Of a stretch of DNA of 9,691 bases, positions 5,887 through 9,691 are shown one piece after another; position 1 is the first letter of the stretch, and each line of letters opens with the position of its first letter. The notes below the pieces were generated by a model. It made no database searches. It saw nothing but the letters and a program-made list of their open reading frames with translations, and had not been told where the DNA came from. This DNA comes from an uncultured Selenomonadales bacterium. Lineage in GTDB: Bacteria; Bacillota; Negativicutes; Selenomonadales; Selenomonadaceae. Made by a program: the position numbers and the translations under genes. The stretch spans positions 1 through 9,691 of the forward strand of contig CALEPR010000056.1 in the NCBI GenBank assembly GCA_937910665.1. Reading direction: 5' to 3'.

Positions 5887-6188
5887 TCAACTTTCAACCT
5901 CACTTTCTGCCAAAATTTTTTTCAATCGTTGCTCGGCAATTTCAGTCAAAAATTCTTCGCAAGCGTCAGTGTTTTTGGCTGAAATATATTTTCTTCCGTT
6001 GCCGTAACTTACAAAATCAACCTCGTGATATTTGCCGTCATTGTAAGTTTTGTTAATAAGCTGATTGTAATAATATTTTGCCTGTTCAAGATTTTCTTCA
6101 ATTCCGTCTCCATTCAAATACATATCGCCGATTGTCCAATATGCAAAAATATCTTTCCGGTCGTCCAAAGACTTTTAAATTTTTTCAA
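5887..6188 (-). CDS. Sel1-like repeat protein (apparent frameshift near 6168)
   Basis: Residues AYWTIGDMYLNGDG then NLEQAKYYYNQLI form a Sel1-type helical repeat; the rest is charged and helical, giving a protein of about 100 aa. The uninterrupted frame starts only at TTG 6168, which has no Shine-Dalgarno site and an in-frame TAA three codons upstream. A perfect AAGGAG (6202-6197) is 8 bases before TTG 6188, but that frame stops after 24 codons. One extra T in the TTT run at 6169-6167 would join the two into LKKFKSLLDDRKDIFAYW. I therefore place the start at 6188 and treat the break as a one-base deletion or sequencing error. It is the first gene of a two-gene unit with the cysteine-rich protein. 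Sel1 repeats mediate protein-protein contacts. Confidence 0.65.
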
Positions 6189-6234
6189 GCCGATTACTCC
6201 TTCTTGTTTGGATTTATCAAAACTCTCTGTATCT

Positions 6235-6269
6235 GAATTATAATCAATCTAATGTTCATTTTTTTACCC
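6235..6269 (-). promoter_or_regulatory. Promoter of the Sel1-like operon
   Basis: The -10 TATAAT is at 6242-6237 on the minus strand, about 50 bases before TTG 6188. Upstream, GGTAAAAAAATGAACATT matches the box at the zinc-ribbon promoter with a single missing T, and both promoters continue TTATAATTC around the -10. No recognisable -35 TTGACA is present in either. Confidence 0.65.
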
Positions 6270-6287
6270 AAATTTTACGCAAAAAAA
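6270..6287. repeat. 18-nt direct repeat, copy 1
   Basis: AAATTTTACGCAAAAAAA (plus strand) is identical to 7539-7556. In this copy the A-run is the U-tract of the EEP gene terminator, and the rest leads into the Sel1 operon promoter. Confidence 0.7.
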
Positions 6288-6305
6288 ATCTCGACCGTAG
6301 CCGAG
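6281..6305 (-). terminator. Terminator with UACG tetraloop after the EEP gene
   Basis: On the minus strand CTCGGC-TACG-GTCGAG forms a 6-bp stem (one G-U) capped by a C(UACG)G tetraloop, one of the extra-stable loop types. It is followed by A and eight U, and lies 18 bases after the stop at 6323. Confidence 0.9.
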
Positions 6306-6322
6306 TTAATATTCTATCAAAT

Positions 6323-6976
6323 TTAAATTCCATTTAAATCAACAAAAATTCCTTTGTGGTCGGACAATTTTTTATCAAAATTCCATTCAGCAAAATTAAA
6401 TTTTCTGTCAGCTAAAAAATTTTTTGAAATTGCAATGTGGTCGATACATTCCGCACAATTTTTAGTCAAAATTTCAATTTCCAATTCAGAAAAATTTTTC
6501 AGCAAACTATCTCGACCAAAATTTGTAAAATAATAATTGTCAGCAAAACTTAAATTAAAATCTCCTGCGATGCAAATATTTTTTTCAGACAAAATTTTGA
6601 AGTCCTCTACCTGTTTCAATAAATCTTGCTTGAAATTTTTATTTCTGTTTCCATAAATTCCGATTATCGTGCCGTACACAAGCAAATTTCCAAATTCTGT
6701 TTCAAGTTCAACGCAAATCGAAGTAAATTTATCAAAAGTCTGATAAGTTTTCACAAAATTATAATTTGTAAAAATCGAAACGCGATTTTCTGTCGGCTTG
6801 TAAAAATTTTTGTCAAGTTGCGGCGTTTGAAAAATATTTTTGTGATTTAATTTTATCTGTTCATCAGTTTCAGTCAAAATAAAAATATCTGCGTTCAATT
6901 CATTACAAATATTTATAATCTTCTCAAGTTCGCGGTTGTGCTTCAATCTTTCGACATTCCACGTTGCAATTCGCAA
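6323..6976 (-). CDS. Endonuclease/exonuclease/phosphatase (EEP) family protein
   Basis: A 217-aa protein with every EEP (DNase I/exonuclease III fold) motif in order: MRIATWNVERLK (metal/phosphate-binding N7), ILTETD (catalytic E36), IAGDFNLS (GDFN 138-141), CIDHIAIS (D179, H180) and LSDHKGI (SDH 205-207). The catalytic set is intact, so it should be a metal-dependent phosphodiesterase or nuclease; the fold alone does not give the substrate. It is a short, single-domain member with no signal peptide. The frame has an ATG at 6991 without a ribosome site, whereas GGAGCG lies 7 bases before TTG 6976. Starting there gives MRIATWNVER, the usual beginning for the family. It is the second gene of a two-gene operon and is followed by a strong terminator. 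Confidence 0.88.
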   Translation of the reverse strand: MRIATWNVERLKHNRELEKIINICNELNADIFILTETDEQIKLNHKNIFQTPQLDKNFYKPTENRVSIFTNYNFVKTYQTFDKFTSICVELETEFGNLLVYGTIIGIYGNRNKNFKQDLLKQVEDFKILSEKNICIAGDFNLSFADNYYFTNFGRDSLLKNFSELEIEILTKNCAECIDHIAISKNFLADRKFNFAEWNFDKKLSDHKGIFVDLNGI

Positions 6977-7003
6977 ATTTTTTCGCTCCATTTCAAAAAA
7001 AAT

Positions 7004-7498
7004 TTACACTATCCATTCACAACCTAATTTTTCCCAAGAGTAAACTTTTAAGCCGTAATCTTTTAAAAGATTAAAGACGTATTCAAAAACTGCAAGCAAA
7101 TAATTATGTTGTTGAACTACTTCTTTCATTTCCGGCGATAATTCTCCCAAGTGAAATTCTAATTCTTTGTAGCGTTCGCCAACTATTCTTTCAGGATTCC
7201 AACAATAAATTTTATTTCCAAGAAAGTGGAAACAATCTAAACAACCATCAATGGTAAAACTGTATATTTTTTTTGGAAGTCTATCAATTAATTTTTTCTG
7301 TTCGGTTAAAAATTTTTTTATATTTTCAACAACAGCCAGGGGAATAATAATTTTTTCTGTTTTGATTATTTTGACATCATTTAAATATTTTTTTATGATT
7401 ACATCACCGTTTTCAAGAACATAAAAAGCAAATCTTAACTCAATATTCGGATGCCAAATATCAGCATTACGTTTATATCCAAAAATGACTTCTGACAC
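7004..7498 (-). CDS. Hypothetical protein upstream of the EEP gene
   Basis: About 164 aa, not recognised. It is mixed alpha/beta, aromatic-rich, without membrane segments or signal peptide. Notable stretches are LRFAFYVLENGDVIIKKY, SFTIDGCLDCFHFLGNKIYC with three cysteines, and the C-terminal VFNLLKDYGLKVYSWEKLGC. The frame is open to TTG 7513, but the extended -10 at 7536-7528 puts the transcript start near 7520. That would make TTG 7513 nearly leaderless, so GTG 7498, preceded by GGCGGTG, is preferred. It is cotranscribed with the EEP gene 27 bases downstream. An antitoxin- or immunity-like role is conceivable from its size and context but is not shown by the sequence. Confidence 0.7.
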   Translation of the reverse strand: MSEVIFGYKRNADIWHPNIELRFAFYVLENGDVIIKKYLNDVKIIKTEKIIIPLAVVENIKKFLTEQKKLIDRLPKKIYSFTIDGCLDCFHFLGNKIYCWNPERIVGERYKELEFHLGELSPEMKEVVQQHNYLLAVFEYVFNLLKDYGLKVYSWEKLGCEWIV

Positions 7499-7527
7499 AA
7501 TCAACACCGCCAAAAAAATTTTTCTGC

Positions 7528-7536
7528 ATTATATCA
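7528..7536 (-). promoter_or_regulatory. Extended -10 promoter of the two-gene EEP operon
   Basis: TGATATAAT on the minus strand is a perfect TGn-TATAAT extended -10. The -35 position at 17-base spacing holds only T residues, which extended -10 promoters tolerate. It lies 30 bases before GTG 7498. Confidence 0.7.
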
Positions 7537-7538
7537 CA

Positions 7539-7556
7539 AAATTTTACGCAAAAAAA
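7539..7556. repeat. 18-nt direct repeat, copy 2
   Basis: Identical to 6270-6287. The match lies in a T-run (minus strand) about 40 bases past the stop at 7598 and just upstream of the extended -10. Unlike copy 1, no convincing hairpin precedes the T-run, so a terminator for the FtsZ-like gene is not clear here. Confidence 0.65.
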
Positions 7557-7597
7557 TACTCCGACTTTTCGAAGCTAAATTTTACCTGCTCCGTCCG

Positions 7598-8071
7598 CTA
7601 AATTACTTTCATTACCATTACCACACAAATTTTATTTGCAAGTTGATTGTCTGCAGTCACTCCCCAAGTTATTCCTGCGTCCGGAAATTTTTCTGCAATT
7701 TTTTCTGTCGCATCATTTATGTCCAGCATATCAAGTTTATTTTCATCGCCTTTAATGTTCACCAACAAATTTTTTGTCGCAGGAATTTTTTTCAAAATAT
7801 TATCGACTGCTTCAGCCGCTGATTTTTCCGACTCACCGACTATAATTTTTCCTTCCTCAACTTCGGCAAAAAATTTTCTAAAATCTTTAAAATCTACATC
7901 AACTTTATTTTGCGGATAGCCCACTGTCATTAAATCTGTTATCCCTTTCACTGCATTATAAATTTCTTCCGTGTCTTTGAAATTGTCTGCAATTTTTTCA
8001 ATCTCACCACTCAACACGCTTTTTCGCACATAATCATAAATTTTTTTGTTGTCAATAATTTTAATTGTCAT
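7598..8071 (-). CDS. Stand-alone FtsZ C-terminal-domain-like protein (157 aa)
   Basis: ATG 8071 has AAGGAG 9 bases upstream. From about residue 27 it aligns by eye with FtsZ from helix H7 onward: IADNFKDTEEIYNAVKGITD with 'AFREADNVLRQGVQGISD', KVDVDFKDFRKFF (56-68) with the T7 loop 'NLDFADVKTIM', LLVNIKGDENKLDMLDINDA with 'VLMNITGGTNLSLYEVQEA', and ITWGVTADNQLANKICVVMV with 'MIFGSVINENLKDEIVVTVI'. The GTP-binding N-terminal domain is wholly absent, replaced by about 26 residues. The T7 aspartate pattern DxDFxD is kept. The protein cannot bind GTP itself; isolated FtsZ C-terminal domains are known to fold alone and could contact the GTP face of a real FtsZ subunit. It is the last gene of the PrfH operon. 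The upstream frame runs in without a stop, but the ribosome site and FtsZ homology place the start here. Confidence 0.8.
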   Translation of the reverse strand: MTIKIIDNKKIYDYVRKSVLSGEIEKIADNFKDTEEIYNAVKGITDLMTVGYPQNKVDVDFKDFRKFFAEVEEGKIIVGESEKSAAEAVDNILKKIPATKNLLVNIKGDENKLDMLDINDATEKIAEKFPDAGITWGVTADNQLANKICVVMVMKVI

Positions 8072-8120
8072 AGTTTTTCGCTCCTTCATATTTATGTCGT
8101 GACTAATTAAATGCACTATA

Positions 8121-8425
8121 TCACAATTCAGCACCATATAGAAAAATTTTTTATAACCGCCGTTCTGTAAAAATTCTTTCTGGCGGCGGACTCGACGATT
8201 TGCTATTCCTCGCCAATATTTTCTGTGCCATAAGTTACTGAACCAAACCAATCTCCCTTTTTCTTCATCATAAAATACTCCTGTAACCCAAATTTGATTT
8301 GACATAGATTTAAATTTTTTTTCAAGTTTGTGTTGTCGCTTTCTCGACCTGTAAAAGCCGTTGCTGTGCCGATTTTTACAAATTGTACCATACTTCGGAT
8401 GCTTGTTTATTTTTTCTTCAAACAT
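8121..8425 (-). CDS. Small basic protein of the NRxVRR family (probably frameshifted at the 3' end)
   Basis: About 100 residues, rich in Arg/Lys/Trp: FYRSRKRQHKLEKKFK, VTGVFYDEEKGRLVWF, YWRGIANRRVRRQKE and NGGYKKFF. The last three blocks match the C-terminal part of the 5460-5885 protein. After KKFF the open frame continues in unrelated sequence to the ATG at 8071, giving a nominal 275-aa fusion with the FtsZ-like gene. One extra base in the A6/T5 run (8152-8142) would instead give YKKIFLYGAEL and a TGA at 8121-8123, an ending of the size seen in the paralog (YKKIFDYYYSCD). ATG 8425 lies inside the end of prfH (19-base overlap) with only AAGG about 16 bases upstream, so translation probably depends on prfH. 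The function is unknown; RNA or DNA binding is a guess from its charge. Confidence 0.6.
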
Positions 8426-9006
8426 AATTTAAAATTCAAACCTTCATAAATTTTTACCGGATTTCCTCTTTCAAGTCTGTAATGCTCCGTCCACGCCGAC
8501 TTTTTAAATTTTTTCTTCGACTCCAACTTTTTATTTTTCAAAATGTCTTGAAGTTTTTTCTCAGCAATTTTTCTGTTTGCCTGTTGCGTTCGTTCCTCTG
8601 TCGATGTTACTATAATTCCTGTCGCTAAATGCGTCAATCTTACTCCGGTTTCTACTTTGTTTACATTTTGTCCGCCCTTGCCACCACAGTGGAAATATTC
8701 AATTTTATATTCAGCAGAGGAATTTATTTCCTCAACCTCAGACAAAATTTTTACTGTGATAAACCAATTTTTTCGCTTGTGATTCGGTCGAAATGGACTT
8801 TGACAAATCCATTCCACCGTGCCTTCATATTCCGACAAATCTGTTTCACTTTTCAAAACGACTGAACTGTAACAATTTTTTTCGCGTCCTTCAGAAAATT
8901 TTACAACTTCAACGCCTGAAAAATTTTTTTGCAATTCTTTCACCAACAAGCCGACTGCCAATTCACATTCTGCCGGACCTTGTCCCGAACTTATCTGTAT
9001 CAACAT
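8407..9006 (-). CDS. prfH: Peptide chain release factor homolog PrfH
   Basis: A 199-aa protein, full length for PrfH (about 200 aa). It has the family's opening IQISSGQGPAECELAVG, the block GTVEWICQSPFRPNHKRKNW (62-81) and the class I release factor motif CGGKGGQNVNKVET (107-120) with catalytic GGQ at 111-113. THLATGI, the TQQANRKIAEKKL helix and EHYRLERGNP at the end follow. The tRNA-mimicking codon-recognition domain of RF1/RF2 is absent, as expected. PrfH releases nascent chains from ribosomes whose decoding-centre 16S rRNA has been cut, and normally works with an RtcB-type RNA ligase encoded beside it. No rtcB lies in this window; the gene upstream is a phage-type protein instead. ATG 9006 has GAGG 6 bases upstream and follows the previous stop by 8 bases. 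Confidence 0.95.
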   Translation of the reverse strand: MLIQISSGQGPAECELAVGLLVKELQKNFSGVEVVKFSEGREKNCYSSVVLKSETDLSEYEGTVEWICQSPFRPNHKRKNWFITVKILSEVEEINSSAEYKIEYFHCGGKGGQNVNKVETGVRLTHLATGIIVTSTEERTQQANRKIAEKKLQDILKNKKLESKKKFKKSAWTEHYRLERGNPVKIYEGLNFKLCLKKK

Positions 9007-9014
9007 TTTTTACC

Positions 9015-9629
9015 TCAATCCCACAAACTGAAAAAATGTTTTGTAAACAATTCCAAACCTTCCTGTATTTTTTCCCTGTATTTTTCTTCAGCGTCCAAAA
9101 TTTCTTGCGGCGGTTCATCTCCATTCAATTTTACTTCACAAAGTCCAAATTCATCTGCCTCGCCAAATTCTATCGGCATTTTTCGATTTTTCAATAAAGA
9201 AAAAATTTGTCGCATATGCCATTTATCGTACGGACTGTTCGGATAATCGTCGCGAATTTCTTCAAACGCCCACAACATTTTCATTAAAATTCCTCGCCAC
9301 TCTTTCATTTCAGGAGAAATTTCTTTGTGCAAATCAAACTCCGGTATTTTATTTTTTTCCTCAATCATTTTTTCAATTTCGTCCTGAAGGTCATCAAAAA
9401 ATTTTTTGTCAGGTTTAAAATTTTTGTCAGGTTCTTCCTTGTCATATTTTTCTGCAATTTCGGTCGGAACTCCAAAAATTTCATAACTCAAAAAAATTCG
9501 CAATCCTGCCGCAATGTAAACTGAAAATGTATGAAATAAATTCCAACGCTCCGTCGCTGTAAAATGTGGCACATTCGGCAAATTAAATTTCATCTTCGCC
9601 TGAAGTTTTTTCCTCTGCCTGTTGTTCAT
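9015..9629 (-). CDS. Phage-type hypothetical protein upstream of prfH
   Basis: A 204-aa, highly charged helical protein. It has two segments I associate, from memory, with a family of phage and prophage hypothetical proteins: RWNLFHTFSVYIAAGLRIFL near residues 28-47 (family form 'DTWxLDxTLxxxIxPxLxxF') and EMKEWRGILMKMLWAFEEIR in the middle (family form 'EWxxILDKMIWAFE'). An aromatic C-terminus LELFTKHFFSLWD follows. The function is unknown. The hydrophobic VYIAAGLRIFL stretch is too short and charged around it to be a confident membrane span. ATG 9629 has GGAGG 7 bases upstream. It is probably cotranscribed with prfH; whether it begins the operon is unclear because 9630-9691 holds no convincing promoter or terminator, only a 5-bp hairpin AATCC-GTAA-GGATT near 9670. 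Confidence 0.75.
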   Translation of the reverse strand: MNNRQRKKLQAKMKFNLPNVPHFTATERWNLFHTFSVYIAAGLRIFLSYEIFGVPTEIAEKYDKEEPDKNFKPDKKFFDDLQDEIEKMIEEKNKIPEFDLHKEISPEMKEWRGILMKMLWAFEEIRDDYPNSPYDKWHMRQIFSLLKNRKMPIEFGEADEFGLCEVKLNGDEPPQEILDAEEKYREKIQEGLELFTKHFFSLWD

Positions 9630-9691
9630 TAAAATTCCTCCTACTATAATAAAGTAAAAATTGATATTAGAATCCGTAAGGATTTTGATAT

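Noticed and set aside
7557..7590. Terminator of the 7598-8071 gene
   Set aside because: A T-run is present, but the only hairpin before it is CTT-CGAA-AAG with three or four pairs, too weak to call.
7598..8425. A 275-aa fusion of the basic protein and the FtsZ-like domain
   Set aside because: AAGGAG with good spacing precedes ATG 8071, the linker is unlike either family, and a one-base correction gives the upstream gene a family-like end.
511..9524. Many plus-strand open frames of 60-160 codons
   Set aside because: They are antisense shadows of minus-strand genes: rich in Phe/Ser/Ile/Lys from AT-rich complement, without ribosome sites or recognisable domains. No real plus-strand gene was found.
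1..9691. tRNA, rRNA or CRISPR array
   Set aside because: No regularly spaced repeats, cloverleaf-like segments or rRNA-like conserved stretches were seen on either strand.

Overview
This is a low-GC (about 30% by eye), Firmicute-type accessory region. Every supportable gene lies on the minus strand, Shine-Dalgarno sites are strong (GGAGG, AAGGAG), GTG and TTG starts are frequent, and terminators are classical hairpin-plus-U. I cannot name the genus; a low-GC Negativicutes or Clostridia is a guess from the look of the proteins. The content (ParB-like protein, PrfH, a phage-type hypothetical protein, small TPR proteins, nuclease- and phosphatase-fold proteins, an apparent IS end) suggests an integrated mobile element, prophage remnant or defence-type island rather than core chromosome.

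Layout in the direction of transcription, from high to low coordinates. (A) 9629 to 7598: a phage-type hypothetical protein, the peptide release factor homolog PrfH, a small basic protein of a family that occurs twice here, and a stand-alone protein matching the C-terminal half of FtsZ. (B) 7498 to 6323: an unknown protein and an endonuclease/exonuclease/phosphatase (EEP) protein, between an extended -10 promoter and a UACG-tetraloop terminator. (C) 6188 to 5460: a Sel1-like protein and a cysteine-rich member of the same small basic family, ending in a terminator. (D) 5253 to 1681: six tightly packed genes: unknown, calcineurin-like phosphoesterase, two TPR proteins, a PD-(D/E)XK nuclease-fold protein, and a second FtsZ-like protein that lacks the nucleotide-binding loops. 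(E) 1577 to 1347: a small zinc-ribbon protein with its own promoter and terminator, followed by the dead tail of an ABC ATPase. (F) 1104 to 271: a ParB-domain protein with a palindrome over its promoter and a terminator. (G) 185 to 1: a short gene apparently cut by the end of an IS256-type element.

The most interesting theme is the two FtsZ-derived proteins, in two separate operons, that keep the FtsZ C-terminal subdomain and its T7-loop aspartates but have lost the GTP-binding loops. One sits with PrfH, the other with a nuclease-fold protein, a phosphoesterase and TPR proteins. They could be division inhibitors that bind host FtsZ. Three genes also look frameshifted by one missing base in or next to a homopolymer, so the base-level accuracy of this sequence should be checked before calling any of them a pseudogene.
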